DNA of 50,147 nt from NCBI GenBank assembly GCA_021647375.1, contig JAKIUV010000008.1:1-50147 (forward strand). Direction: 5' to 3'. This document shows, piece after piece, positions 33,103-41,847 of the stretch (the stretch's first letter is position 1; every line of letters starts with the position of its first letter). This DNA is from Robiginitomaculum sp. GTDB lineage: Bacteria; Pseudomonadota; Alphaproteobacteria; Caulobacterales; Maricaulaceae. The notes under the pieces were generated by a model. That model searched no databases, was not told the DNA's origin, and saw nothing but the letters and a program-made list of their open reading frames with translations. Made by a program: the position numbers and the translations under genes.

Positions 33103-33894
33103 TTACCATTTTAGGCCCGGATAGCTAAGTTGCATAAATTGCATGTCTGTCAAAATATGCCCTAAATTTTCATCATGCCGTCCCTGATGCCCACCCATTA
33201 TCATCCGCGCCGTATCGGGTGGCGAAAGATCGCCCGCTTCGCTGAGGATATGTGTTATTTCCAATCGCCAGTTTTTGTAAGTTAGGGTGAAATTTGCCGT
33301 CAATCCTGTTTTTACCATAGCCATAAGACCTGCATCTTGCGCAAACATTTCACCCGTAAACCGCCATAAACAATCCAGGGCATCAACCATGCGCGAACGG
33401 CTCTCTTCGGTGCCGTCACCAAGCCTAAGCACCCAGGATTTGGCAAAACGGATATGGTAGGCAATTTCCTTCAGGGATTTTTCTGCGATGGCCGCCAAAG
33501 TTATATCGTTCGATTCCAACAGCGCTTCGTATTGCAGTTTTTGCATGGTCGAGAATAAATATTGCCGCAACATAATGTGGGCAAAGTCTACATTGGGCTG
33601 GGCGACCAAAAGGCAATTTGTGTATTGTTCCAGCGGACGGGTCATGGCCAGAACATCTATATTGGGGGCCAAATCCTCTAGCGTTAAAATATGTTCAAAT
33701 AACAATTTTGCTTGGCCAATAAGGTCGAGCGACATATTGGTCATGGCCATGTCCAGTTCCATCTCGGGGCCGTGGCCGCACATTTCGGAAAGACGTTGCC
33801 CCAAAATCAAGGCATTGTCTGCCAGCCGTAACATGTAAATGGTTTCAGGTTTGCTTGGTTGTTTAGCACCAATATATTTTTCTGCTACGCTCAT
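33103..33894 (-). CDS. paaC: Phenylacetyl-CoA epoxidase structural subunit
   Basis: The 263-residue ferritin-like partner of PaaA. Blocks: LRLADNALILGQRLSEMCGHGPEMELDMAMTNMSLDLIGQA, QPNVDFAHIMLRQYLFS, EKSLKEIAYHIRFAKSWVLRLGDGTEES, and GRHDENLGHILTDMQFMQ at the end. It lost the catalytic diiron set and serves as structural partner. Four bases separate it from paaB. Confidence 0.94.
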   Translation of the reverse strand: MSVAEKYIGAKQPSKPETIYMLRLADNALILGQRLSEMCGHGPEMELDMAMTNMSLDLIGQAKLLFEHILTLEDLAPNIDVLAMTRPLEQYTNCLLVAQPNVDFAHIMLRQYLFSTMQKLQYEALLESNDITLAAIAEKSLKEIAYHIRFAKSWVLRLGDGTEESRSRMVDALDCLWRFTGEMFAQDAGLMAMVKTGLTANFTLTYKNWRLEITHILSEAGDLSPPDTARMIMGGHQGRHDENLGHILTDMQFMQLSYPGLKW

Positions 33895-33898
33895 AATA

Positions 33899-34186
33899 TC
33901 ACATATTCTTTACGCCGTCGGGGACGGGGTAAAAAGTTGAATGGCGATATATTTTATCATCAGATGGATCATATAATTCGCCGCTCTCGCCCGGATCGGA
34001 CGCGATAATATCGCTGGATTTTATAATCCAGAGCGAACTGGCTTCACCGCGTCTGGTGTACAGGTCACGTGCCGACAGGATAGCTGTCTCCGCGTCTTGA
34101 GCGTGGACACTGCCCGCATGTTTGTGGGCAAGCCCGTTTTTGGAACGGATGAAAACTTCATAGAGATGCCAATTATTATTGCTCAT
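33899..34186 (-). CDS. paaB: Phenylacetyl-CoA epoxidase small subunit
   Basis: A 95-residue bridge subunit: WHLYEVFIRSKNGLAHKHAGSVHAQDAETA, ARDLYTRRGEASSLWIIKSSDI. PaaB connects PaaAC dimers. AGGAA precedes the ATG. Confidence 0.94.
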   Translation of the reverse strand: MSNNNWHLYEVFIRSKNGLAHKHAGSVHAQDAETAILSARDLYTRRGEASSLWIIKSSDIIASDPGESGELYDPSDDKIYRHSTFYPVPDGVKNM

Positions 34187-34209
34187 AAATATTCCTTATG
34201 CTACCCATC

Positions 34210-35208
34210 TTAAGCAACTCGTTCTTTAGCGCTCTGTTTTGCCGCATAAGCTTCTGCTGCTGCACGCACCCAAATGCCGTCTTTGGCTGCGGCACGGCGG
34301 GCGCGTATCCGGTCTTTGCCGCAAATGCCGCCGTCTTTTATCACTGCCCAAAATTCGTCCCAGTCTATATCGCCGTGGTCGTAAGAGCTACGTTCTTCGT
34401 TCCATTTTAAATCCGGGTCGGGAATGGTTAGGCCAAGGAATTCAGCTTGCGGTACGGTTGCGTCGATAAAACGTTGGCGTAGCTCGTCGTTGGAGTGGCG
34501 CTTGATCTTCCATTTCATATTTTGCGAAGAATGAGTTGAAGCGCCATCGCTCGGCCCGAACATCATCAAAGACGGCCACCAAAATCGGTTCAGGCTATCT
34601 TGAGCCATTGCTTTTTGTTCGGCGCTCCCCCGCGCCAATACTGTGACAATTTCATAGCCTTGACGTTGGTGGAAGCTTTCTTCTTTGCACACTCTTACCA
34701 TGGCTCTGGCATAGGGGCCGTAGGAGCAACGGCATAAGGGGATTTGGTTGACAATCGCCGCGCCGTCAACCAGCCAGCCAATGGTGCCAATATCGGCCCA
34801 GCTGGGGGTTGGGTAATTAAAAATGGTTGAATATTTTGCTTTGCCCGATAGCAAGTCCGCCACCATATCGTCCCGGGAACGGCCTAAGGTTTCTGCGGCA
34901 GAATATAAGTAAAGCCCGTGCCCGGCTTCATCTTGAATTTTCGCCAGCAAAATCAATTTGCGTTTCAAGGTCGGGGCGCGTGTCACCCAATTGCCCTCGG
35001 GTAATTGGCCAATGATTTCAGAGTGGGCGTGTTGGGATATTTGCCGGATAAGCGTCTGGCGATATTTTTTCGGCATTGCGTCTTTGGCTTCTATAGTGTC
35101 GCCATTATCAATGCGCGCTTGAAAGGTGTTCCATAATTCAGCGTCATCAAGAATCTGCTGGTCAGCAGATTTTTTTTCTTTGTCAGTGCGTAAATCAGTG
35201 GAATACAT
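34210..35208 (-). CDS. paaA: Phenylacetyl-CoA epoxidase catalytic subunit
   Basis: The diiron oxygenase that makes 1,2-epoxyphenylacetyl-CoA from phenylacetyl-CoA. The ferritin-like helices carry metal ligands in QDEAGHGLYLYSAAETLG and KEESFHQRQGYE; MMFGPSDGASTHS and NEERSSYDHGDIDWDEFW are PaaA signatures. The family N-terminus supports the ATG at 35208 (332 residues), although the frame is open another 29 codons upstream, across the operator. First gene of paaABCDE. Confidence 0.95.
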   Translation of the reverse strand: MYSTDLRTDKEKKSADQQILDDAELWNTFQARIDNGDTIEAKDAMPKKYRQTLIRQISQHAHSEIIGQLPEGNWVTRAPTLKRKLILLAKIQDEAGHGLYLYSAAETLGRSRDDMVADLLSGKAKYSTIFNYPTPSWADIGTIGWLVDGAAIVNQIPLCRCSYGPYARAMVRVCKEESFHQRQGYEIVTVLARGSAEQKAMAQDSLNRFWWPSLMMFGPSDGASTHSSQNMKWKIKRHSNDELRQRFIDATVPQAEFLGLTIPDPDLKWNEERSSYDHGDIDWDEFWAVIKDGGICGKDRIRARRAAAKDGIWVRAAAEAYAAKQSAKERVA

Positions 35209-35228
35209 AAAATATAGCCTATACTTTT

Positions 35229-35244
35229 TAGACCAATCGGTCAA
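35229..35244. promoter_or_regulatory. Candidate TetR-family (PaaR-like) operator upstream of paaA
   Basis: TAGACCAATCGGTCAA, a near-palindrome 21 bases upstream of the paaA start. It differs from the ideal palindrome TTGACCGATCGGTCAA at two positions. Nearly the same sequence lies between paaZ and paaG. Confidence 0.6.
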
Positions 35245-35396
35245 ATAATAAATTTGTGACATAATATTTGTCAAAAAAGTGATTGCACATGACATGTTTT
35301 TTGTCAGGTACTGGTTAAACTTCGCTTTACCTTAGGCACATATATATCCATAATATATAAGTATAGATTCGGTACCCTAAATAAGAGAGCCTCTGC

Positions 35397-36440
35397 ATGA
35401 GCCATACTAAAGTTGACGAAAAGCCCTCCAAAACAAACACGGACGAGACATTAAGCGCCAAAGAATGGATGCGTTTGATGATGGCCTACCGCCAGCCGAA
35501 AATGCTGCGAAGTTTGTTTGAAATAGCTGTGACGTTCTTGCCATTTATCGCATTGTGTGTGCTGTCCTATTTTGCCTTGAAAATCAGTATGTTTCTAAGT
35601 TTTGGATTGTCACTTTTAGCCGCCGGGTTTTTGGTGCGCTTGTTTATTATCCAACACGATTGTTCCCACGGCGCGTTTTTCAAACAAAAAAAGCTCAATG
35701 AATGGGTTGGCCGAGTTATTGGCGTCATTACCATGACACCGTTTTCTATCTGGAAACGCGCCCATTTGACCCACCACGCCTCGTCCGGGAATTTAGAAAA
35801 GCGCGGTATTGGCGACATCTATATGTTGACCGTAGCCGAGTACAAAGCCAGTTCGCCCAAAACCCAGTTTTTGTACCGCCTCTACCGCAATCCGGTGGTG
35901 ATGTTTCTCATTGGCCCTATTTATGTGTTCCTGATTGCCCAAAGATTGCCAGATAAATTCATGCGCAAAGAACCTAAATATTGGTTTAGCGCTATGGGGA
36001 CAAATCTGTTTATTGCCGCCCTCATTGGCGGGATTATTTATTTCTTCGGTCTTAAGGCATTCCTGTTGATTTACATTCCCATGATTATCGCTGCTGGTGC
36101 GCTGGGTGTGTGGATGTTTTTTGTTCAACACCAATTTGAAGACACTATCTGGGACAAAGGCGAAGCATGGGGGCGCAATGATGCCGCTATATTTGGTAGC
36201 TCCCATTACGACCTACCCAAGCCCTTGCGCTGGATTACAGGCAATATCGGCATCCACCATGTGCATCATCTCAACTCCCGCATCCCGTTTTACCGCCTCA
36301 CCGAAGCCCTGCGCGACCACCCAAAACTGGTCAATATAAAACGCCTAACTTTGGCGCAGAGTTTGAAATGCGTGAAGCTGAAATTATGGTGTGAAGAGAA
36401 GCGTAAACTGGTTTCGATTAAAGCGGCTATGGCGGTTTAA
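35397..36440 (+). CDS. Membrane fatty acid desaturase
   Basis: A 347-residue integral membrane diiron desaturase with all three histidine boxes: HDCSH (87-91), HLTHH (123-127) and HHVHH near the C-terminus in GNIGIHHVHHLNSRIPFY. Four to six membrane segments. It introduces a double bond into acyl chains of membrane lipids (omega-6/delta-12-like group by the box spacing). It is divergent from paaA and shares its promoter region. The sequence GTDFA-type details that would fix regiospecificity cannot be read. Confidence 0.88.
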   Translation: MSHTKVDEKPSKTNTDETLSAKEWMRLMMAYRQPKMLRSLFEIAVTFLPFIALCVLSYFALKISMFLSFGLSLLAAGFLVRLFIIQHDCSHGAFFKQKKLNEWVGRVIGVITMTPFSIWKRAHLTHHASSGNLEKRGIGDIYMLTVAEYKASSPKTQFLYRLYRNPVVMFLIGPIYVFLIAQRLPDKFMRKEPKYWFSAMGTNLFIAALIGGIIYFFGLKAFLLIYIPMIIAAGALGVWMFFVQHQFEDTIWDKGEAWGRNDAAIFGSSHYDLPKPLRWITGNIGIHHVHHLNSRIPFYRLTEALRDHPKLVNIKRLTLAQSLKCVKLKLWCEEKRKLVSIKAAMAV

Positions 36441-36460
36441 ATTCATTTGTGGTGAAGGGA

Positions 36461-36844
36461 TTATTTCAGGTAATCTGCAATGGCTCGACAAATTCTATTG
36501 ATGTGCTTTTGCTCCATAATGTCGCTATCCAGAATGTAGTTCCTAAGATCTGAGATGTGTTCATCAGTTAAGCGCCCAACAAATTGTATGTCGTCTCTTG
36601 TGAGCTCACCATCTGAATAACAGACAGTTTCTGTACAACTGATATAGCTTTCACGCTTAGTCAAAAAAGAGTAGTCTGATTTTAAAATTCTATAATCAGG
36701 ACCACCATAATCTCTGGAGCTGATAAATAAGAATGTATTATCTTCTTGCCAATCGCCAACACAAATAAATACATGATACTTGTTTCTATTATTATGGCCT
36801 CTCGCCTGATCCGTGGGCCAAAAATAAATATCTCCGAGCTTCAT
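36461..36844 (-). CDS. Putative toxin partner of a Panacea-type antitoxin (PemK/MazF-like layout)
   Basis: A 127-residue protein of no recognised family: MKLGDIYFWPTDQARGHNNRNKYHVFICV, FLFISSRDYGGPDYRILKSDYSFL, ESYISCTETVCYSD, FVGRLTDEHISDLRNYIL. The start 'GDIYFWP---RGHNN-NKYHVFI' and the order of beta strands recall the PemK/MazF start 'GDI----RGHE--RP-lvl', but that is a guess by eye. Its ATG overlaps the stop of the Panacea gene (ATGA, 36841-36844), the usual order antitoxin-then-toxin. Base composition is AT-rich compared with its neighbours. Toxicity is inferred only. Confidence 0.55.
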   Translation of the reverse strand: MKLGDIYFWPTDQARGHNNRNKYHVFICVGDWQEDNTFLFISSRDYGGPDYRILKSDYSFLTKRESYISCTETVCYSDGELTRDDIQFVGRLTDEHISDLRNYILDSDIMEQKHINRICRAIADYLK

Positions 36845-37404
36845 CTTACATGGCTGGCAATAGGTAGTTTTTCTTCAATATAGATGGCTTTATTTTCACC
36901 ATCTTCCATCATGTCAACATAATTCATAGATGCTCTTTTTTGACCTGTTTTTCTATTGCCCCATGCATTTTGATAAGCAAAATGCTCATGAGTTTCATCG
37001 AAAATTTCTCCAAAGGTCTTGCATGCGTACTTTGCGATGACTGCGTCCAGAACTCTGATGTCACTCTTTGAAAAACACTCATAATCAACAGCCCTTAAAG
37101 GCTCTTTCATGAGAATAAGGTTGCCGATTATCTCTAAACGGATAGGAAGATCCGTAATTTTCGCTCGCCTGAGTGCATATTGGTTGGATTTTAGTAAATC
37201 ATACGCGTTTGAGCCTACCGGTCCGTTTTCAAGAGCGTAATATTCGTCAAATGTAATTGGGCGTGAATATTGTTCAAAATGTTGCTTATCTGCAAAATAA
37301 ATTATTTTCACAGTTTTATACTGGTCTATGCCAGGACATTTATGTGCAATAAACAATAACGTTTCTACGATTTTATCGTATTTTGGTGTAAATTTTTTTG
37401 CCAT
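36841..37404 (-). CDS. Panacea-domain (DUF4065/SocA-like) protein, putative antitoxin
   Basis: The 187-residue protein shows the Panacea core: YDKIVETLLFIAHKCPGI, KTVKIIYFADKQHFEQYSRPITFDEYYALENGPVGSNAYDLLK, then an Arg/Lys-rich linker and a helical tail. Panacea domains act as chaperone-like antitoxins that neutralise many unrelated toxins (SocA of Caulobacter is a member, PanAT systems). Start at the ATG at 37404 with GGACAC upstream; a TTG 4 codons earlier is possible. It overlaps the small gene downstream by 4 bases. About 150 AT-rich bases upstream would hold its promoter. Confidence 0.8.
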   Translation of the reverse strand: MAKKFTPKYDKIVETLLFIAHKCPGIDQYKTVKIIYFADKQHFEQYSRPITFDEYYALENGPVGSNAYDLLKSNQYALRRAKITDLPIRLEIIGNLILMKEPLRAVDYECFSKSDIRVLDAVIAKYACKTFGEIFDETHEHFAYQNAWGNRKTGQKRASMNYVDMMEDGENKAIYIEEKLPIASHVR

Positions 37405-37560
37405 ATCTGTGTCCAATATTTAACCATCTAAAAAATCCAGTAACACAATTTTGTTAACGGAATGATTGGAAATATATTATGCCCTTTTCTTTTGTGTGAA
37501 TTATAAAATAAACACCATCGAAATGCAATAGATTGCTGGTTTTTGTCGCGCGTAAGGTTT

Positions 37561-39582
37561 TCACCCACGCTCATCCTCAAAAGCCACCATCGTCAGCAAC
37601 TCATACCGTGCGCAGACCTCATCGTTTTGGTTCGTGATTTCTACATCCCAACCGACCTCGCCGTAGTCTGGGGTGCGGCGTTTTTTTCGGCGGACTGTTA
37701 GGGTTACTTTAATTTCGTCACCGTCATAAATTGGGGTCATGAAGGCTAGATTATTCAGCCCGGTATTGGCGAGGACGGGGCCGGGATCGGGGGAGACGAA
37801 TAGTCCCGCCGCCCATGATAGCAGTAAATATCCGTGGGCGACCCGGTCTTCGAAAAACGGGTTGGCTTTGGCGGCCTCGCTATTCATATGGGCATAGAAT
37901 GTGTCGCCTGTGGAATTGGCGAATAACTCTATATCGTTCAGGGTCACTTTGCGGGATTTGGTTTGCAGTTGGTCACCGATGTTTAAGTCTTTATATATTC
38001 GCCGAAACGGATGGGTTTTCACCTTGCGGGCTTTTGCACCCGGAATCCATTCGCCAGTGATATTGGCGATAACCGCCGGGCTGCCTTGAATGGCTGTGCG
38101 CTGCATATAGTGCATGACACCACGCACGCCGCCCATTTCTTCGCCGCCGCCTGCACGTCCCGGTCCGCCGTGAACCAGATTGGGCAGGGGCGAACCATGG
38201 CCCGTGCTTTCGCCCGCACTGTCCCGGTCGCCAATTAACATACGCCCATGAAATGCGGCTGCGCCCATGACTAAATTTCGGGTAAAATCTGCGTCATAAC
38301 TAAACACCGAAGCCACCAAAGAGCCGCCGCCCTTTTGTAACAAGGCGATAGCTTCGTCGGTATCGCTGTAGCCCATTAAGGTGCTGACCGGGCCGAAAGC
38401 TTCGACGCTGTGGACGTTAGTTTTTTCAAGCGGATTGTCACAGCGCATGACGATAGGTTCAAGATAAGCACCACCGTCGTCCGCGAACCTATGTGCATTG
38501 CCAATGACAATAGGGTTTTCTGCGGATAATACACCGAGCTTCTCCAATACACCCGCCCGCTGACCCATTCCAGCAAGCGCTCCCATACGGGTGGATTTTT
38601 CGCGCGGGTTTCCGATGTCTATTTTGGCGAGGCGTTCGCCCAGCGCACTCATCGCCGCGTCCATATATGCGTTCGGCACCATTGCGCGGCGAATGGCGGT
38701 ACATTTTTGCCCGGCTTTAACGGATATTTCGCTGGCGATTTCTTTGATAAACAGATCGAATTCTGGTGTACCCGGTGCTGCGTCTAGCCCAAGTACACAC
38801 CCGTTTAAGCTATCTTGTTCGGCGATAAACCGTGTGGAATTTTGGATGATATTGGGTTTGCTCCTGAGCATCCCAGCCGTGCTGGCCGAACCCGTAAACG
38901 AGATTACATCCTGGCAGGTTACATGGTCGAGCAAATCGCCTGTAGAGCCGCAAATAAGTTGCACGGCACCTTCAGGTAATATACCCGATTGCACCATCAT
39001 CCGCACCATGGCCTCAGTCAAATAAGAACCATCCGACGCGGGTTTGATAATGGTCGGCACTCCGGCAATGAAGGCTGGCCCAAATTTCTCTAGTGCCCCC
39101 CAGATTGGGAAATTATAAGCATTAATATGTATGGCCGCGCCTTGCAACGGTAGGGCGATATGTTGCCCCATAAATGTGCCGCCGCGTGATAATGTCTCAA
39201 GCTCGCCGTCCACATAAACGTTACCGTCGGGCATTTCGCGCCGCGCCTTGCCCGACACCGCGAACAAAGTCATGAAGCCGCCCTCAATATCTATCCAGCT
39301 ATCAGAGCGGGTCGCGCCCGTGCTGTAGGATAATTCGTATAATTCCTCTTCGCGTTCCATCAAATAACTGGCGAGCGCTTTGAGCATATAAGCGCGGTCA
39401 TGAAACCCGTATTTGCGTAAATTGGCGCCGCCGACCGTGCGGGCATAATCGAGCATGGCTTCGAAGTTTAGGCCTTCGGAAGATGTTTTGGCGACAACTT
39501 TGCCCGTAACCGAATCCCGTAAGTCCCGGTAGCCAGAGAACCCCGCAAGCCAGTGTCCCTCGGCATAGTTTTCTAGCAACAT
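37561..39582 (-). CDS. paaZ: Bifunctional oxepin-CoA hydrolase / 3-oxo-5,6-dehydrosuberyl-CoA semialdehyde dehydrogenase
   Basis: The 673-residue fusion cleaves the oxepin ring and oxidises the resulting aldehyde. N-terminal aldehyde dehydrogenase domain (1-about 520): Glu255 in TRFIAEQDSLNG and catalytic Cys294 in VKAGQKCTAIRRAMVP. C-terminal MaoC-type hydratase domain (about 530-673): Asp560 and His565 in STGDTFYAHMNSEAAKANP, followed by RVAHGYLLLSWAAGLFVSP. These match Escherichia coli PaaZ Glu256, Cys295, Asp561 and His566 to within one position, so both activities look intact. AAAGGG lies before the ATG at 39582. Divergent from paaG with the operator between them. Confidence 0.96.
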   Translation of the reverse strand: MLLENYAEGHWLAGFSGYRDLRDSVTGKVVAKTSSEGLNFEAMLDYARTVGGANLRKYGFHDRAYMLKALASYLMEREEELYELSYSTGATRSDSWIDIEGGFMTLFAVSGKARREMPDGNVYVDGELETLSRGGTFMGQHIALPLQGAAIHINAYNFPIWGALEKFGPAFIAGVPTIIKPASDGSYLTEAMVRMMVQSGILPEGAVQLICGSTGDLLDHVTCQDVISFTGSASTAGMLRSKPNIIQNSTRFIAEQDSLNGCVLGLDAAPGTPEFDLFIKEIASEISVKAGQKCTAIRRAMVPNAYMDAAMSALGERLAKIDIGNPREKSTRMGALAGMGQRAGVLEKLGVLSAENPIVIGNAHRFADDGGAYLEPIVMRCDNPLEKTNVHSVEAFGPVSTLMGYSDTDEAIALLQKGGGSLVASVFSYDADFTRNLVMGAAAFHGRMLIGDRDSAGESTGHGSPLPNLVHGGPGRAGGGEEMGGVRGVMHYMQRTAIQGSPAVIANITGEWIPGAKARKVKTHPFRRIYKDLNIGDQLQTKSRKVTLNDIELFANSTGDTFYAHMNSEAAKANPFFEDRVAHGYLLLSWAAGLFVSPDPGPVLANTGLNNLAFMTPIYDGDEIKVTLTVRRKKRRTPDYGEVGWDVEITNQNDEVCARYELLTMVAFEDERG

Positions 39583-39599
39583 AATAGCCCTTTTATTAA

Positions 39600-39615
39600 T
39601 TGATTGATCGGTCAA
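39600..39615. promoter_or_regulatory. Candidate TetR-family (PaaR-like) operator between paaZ and paaG
   Basis: TTGATTGATCGGTCAA, 18 bases upstream of the paaZ start and 51 bases upstream of paaG. It differs from the ideal palindrome TTGACCGATCGGTCAA at two positions; the block ATCGGTCAAATA is shared with the site upstream of paaA. Confidence 0.62.
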
Positions 39616-39665
39616 ATATTGGCATAACCCCTCTAAGGCGTAAAGTAAAGCAAGCGGAGTAAGGC

Positions 39666-40457
39666 ATGAGCCAATCGACCATATTATATGAGAAACAAAA
39701 TGCTGTGGCTATTGTCACGCTAAACCGCCCGGATAAGCTTAATTCCTTTAACGAAAAAATGCACCAAGCATTGGCGTTGACGCTGGATATGATTGACGAA
39801 GACGATAGTGTCCGTTGTTTGTTGATTACTGGGTCGGGGCGCGGGTTTTGCGCTGGTCAAGATTTGGGCGACCGTAATGTTTCGCCTGGCGCAAAAAAGG
39901 TCGATTTAGGAGAAACCATTGGCAAATATTATAACCCGCTGATTAAACGCTTGCACAAATCCAAAATCCCGACGGTGTGCGCCGTCAACGGTGTGGCGGC
40001 AGGGGCAGGCGTAAATATTGCCCTTGCTTGTGATATTGTCATCGCGGCAGATACGGCCAAATTTGTTGAGGTGTTTTCCAATATTGGGCTGCTGCCCGAC
40101 AGCGGCGGCACTTATCATTTACCGCGCCATGTGGGGCTGGCTAGGGCGCTGGGTTTGTCTTTATTGGCTGCGCCCTTAAAAGCGGAAAAAGCCAAAGATT
40201 GGGGCTTGATATGGGATGTTTGTGCACCGGGTGATTTGATGGACGAAGCATTGCAATTAGCGGAAAATTTGGCTTCGAAACCCCCTGTCGGCATGGCGCT
40301 TAACCGGGCCGCAATTCGTGCTTCATTTAACAACACCATAAACAAGCAGTTGGAACTAGAGCGCCTGTCCATGCAAAAAGCGGGCTTCACAGATGATTAC
40401 GCAGAGGCCGTCAGCGCGTTTATGGAAAAGCGCAAACCTACATTTACGGGGAAATAG
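39666..40457 (+). CDS. paaG: 1,2-epoxyphenylacetyl-CoA isomerase (crotonase family)
   Basis: The 263-residue crotonase converts the ring epoxide to oxepin-CoA and later moves a double bond. Blocks: FCAGQDLGDR, CAVNGVAAGAGVNIALACDIV and GLLPDSGGTYHLPR, where the catalytic Asp typical of PaaG-type isomerases takes the place of the second glutamate of hydratases. This distinguishes it from the enoyl-CoA hydratase at 5866. Gene context in the paa cluster supports the call. Confidence 0.93.
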   Translation: MSQSTILYEKQNAVAIVTLNRPDKLNSFNEKMHQALALTLDMIDEDDSVRCLLITGSGRGFCAGQDLGDRNVSPGAKKVDLGETIGKYYNPLIKRLHKSKIPTVCAVNGVAAGAGVNIALACDIVIAADTAKFVEVFSNIGLLPDSGGTYHLPRHVGLARALGLSLLAAPLKAEKAKDWGLIWDVCAPGDLMDEALQLAENLASKPPVGMALNRAAIRASFNNTINKQLELERLSMQKAGFTDDYAEAVSAFMEKRKPTFTGK

Positions 40458-40485
40458 GGTGTGTGCGCCTCATAATTTTTTAACG

Positions 40486-40580
40486 CCGCTCATACCTGCG
40501 GATGCAGGTATCTATAGACGTAGTTTAAGGTTTAATTGGAAGACTCATAGATAGACCCCTGCATGCGCAGGGGTGAGCGG
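40486..40580. repeat. Palindromic two-hairpin element between paaG and the thiolase gene
   Basis: Outer arms CCGCTCA (40486-40492) and TGAGCGG (40574-40580) enclose TACCTGC/GCAGGTA (40493-40510) and CCCCTGC/GCAGGGG (40556-40573), with further pairing of ATCTAT and ATAGAT between. The whole can fold into one long cruciform-like structure. It resembles a small REP-type element and may end or attenuate transcription from paaG. Confidence 0.75.
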
Positions 40581-40631
40581 TTTTAGGGGGCACAAGTCCT
40601 TCATTACGATACAATATTTGGAGACTAAGAA

Positions 40632-41846
40632 ATGTCAAAAATAATGACTGAAGCCTATATTTGCGACGCAATCCGCACGCCCATTGGTCGGTACGCTGGC
40701 GGACTTTCTAGTGTACGTACTGACGATCTTGCGGCCATACCCCTCAAGGCATTAAAGACGCGCAACCCTGATATAAATTGGGCGCGTGTGGACGATGTGT
40801 TTATGGGTTGTGCCAACCAGGCCGGGGAAGACAACCGCAATGTCGCCCGCATGGCGGTTTTGTTGGCGGGCTTGCCAGCGGATGTACCGGGGGTAACCTT
40901 GAACCGCTTGTGTGGCTCCGGTCTTGATGCGGTCGTACAAGCCTCGCGCCTGATTAAATCCGGTGAAGGTGAATTGGCCATTGCGGCGGGCGCAGAAAGC
41001 ATGTCCCGCGCCCCCTTCGTTATGGCCAAGGCAACCAGCGCATTTTCGCGCAAGGCCGAAAGCTACGATACGACAATGGGCTGGCGCTTCGTTAATAAGT
41101 TGATGCAAGCGCAATATGGTACAGATTCTATGCCGGAGACGGCGGAAAATTTAGCCGAAGAGTTTAATATATCACGCACCGACCAAGATATATTTGCCCA
41201 TAATTCGCAAGTAAAAGCCAAAGCCGCTCAAGACGCTGGGCGTCTCGCCGAAGAAATAATACCCGTAGAAATTCCGGGCGGTAAGGGTGCTGTGAGCATT
41301 GTCGAACGCGACGAACATTTGCGTTTGTCGCCGCTGGATGTGTTGGCGAAACTGCGCGCACCATTCCGGGCGGGGGGCACAGTGACGGCGGGCAATGCTT
41401 CGGGCATAAATGACGGTGCGGCGGCAATGCTGCTGGCATCAGAGGCGGCGGCAAGAAAATATAATCTCAAACTCCGCGCCCGTATTGTCGGCGCGGCTGT
41501 CGCCGGGGTGGCACCGCGTATTATGGGCATGGGGCCTGCGCCTGCCGTGGGCAAGGTTTTGGCACTGACCGGGTTGTCGCTTGCGCAAATGGATGTGATT
41601 GAGCTTAATGAAGCTTTCGCTGCCCAAGCCCTCGCCGTGATACGAGAGCTGGGTTTGGCGGATGATGATGGGCGGGTCAATCCGAACGGCGGTGCGATTG
41701 CGCTGGGACATCCGCTGGGTATGAGCGGTACACGCATAGCCGGTTCTGCCCTGCATCAATTGGAACGGACGGGCGGTCGTTACGGTTTAATCACTATGTG
41801 TATCGGGGTTGGCCAAGGTATCGCTTGTGTGATTGAACGGGTTTGA
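40632..41846 (+). CDS. paaJ: 3-oxoadipyl-CoA/3-oxo-5,6-dehydrosuberyl-CoA thiolase
   Basis: A 404-residue thiolase for the last steps of phenylacetate breakdown. The acyl-accepting Cys is in GVTLNRLCGSGLDAVVQASR; the second active-site region has NEAFAAQALAVIRELGL, NPNGGAIALGHPLGMSGTRI and the C-terminal Cys in ITMCIGVGQGIACVIERV. The start motif CDAIRTPIGRYAGGLSSVRTDDL is that of PcaF/PaaJ-type enzymes. GGAG lies 8 bases upstream. It could also serve the beta-ketoadipate pathway, but no pca genes are near. Confidence 0.93.
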   Translation: MSKIMTEAYICDAIRTPIGRYAGGLSSVRTDDLAAIPLKALKTRNPDINWARVDDVFMGCANQAGEDNRNVARMAVLLAGLPADVPGVTLNRLCGSGLDAVVQASRLIKSGEGELAIAAGAESMSRAPFVMAKATSAFSRKAESYDTTMGWRFVNKLMQAQYGTDSMPETAENLAEEFNISRTDQDIFAHNSQVKAKAAQDAGRLAEEIIPVEIPGGKGAVSIVERDEHLRLSPLDVLAKLRAPFRAGGTVTAGNASGINDGAAAMLLASEAAARKYNLKLRARIVGAAVAGVAPRIMGMGPAPAVGKVLALTGLSLAQMDVIELNEAFAAQALAVIRELGLADDDGRVNPNGGAIALGHPLGMSGTRIAGSALHQLERTGGRYGLITMCIGVGQGIACVIERV

Positions 41847-41847
41847 T

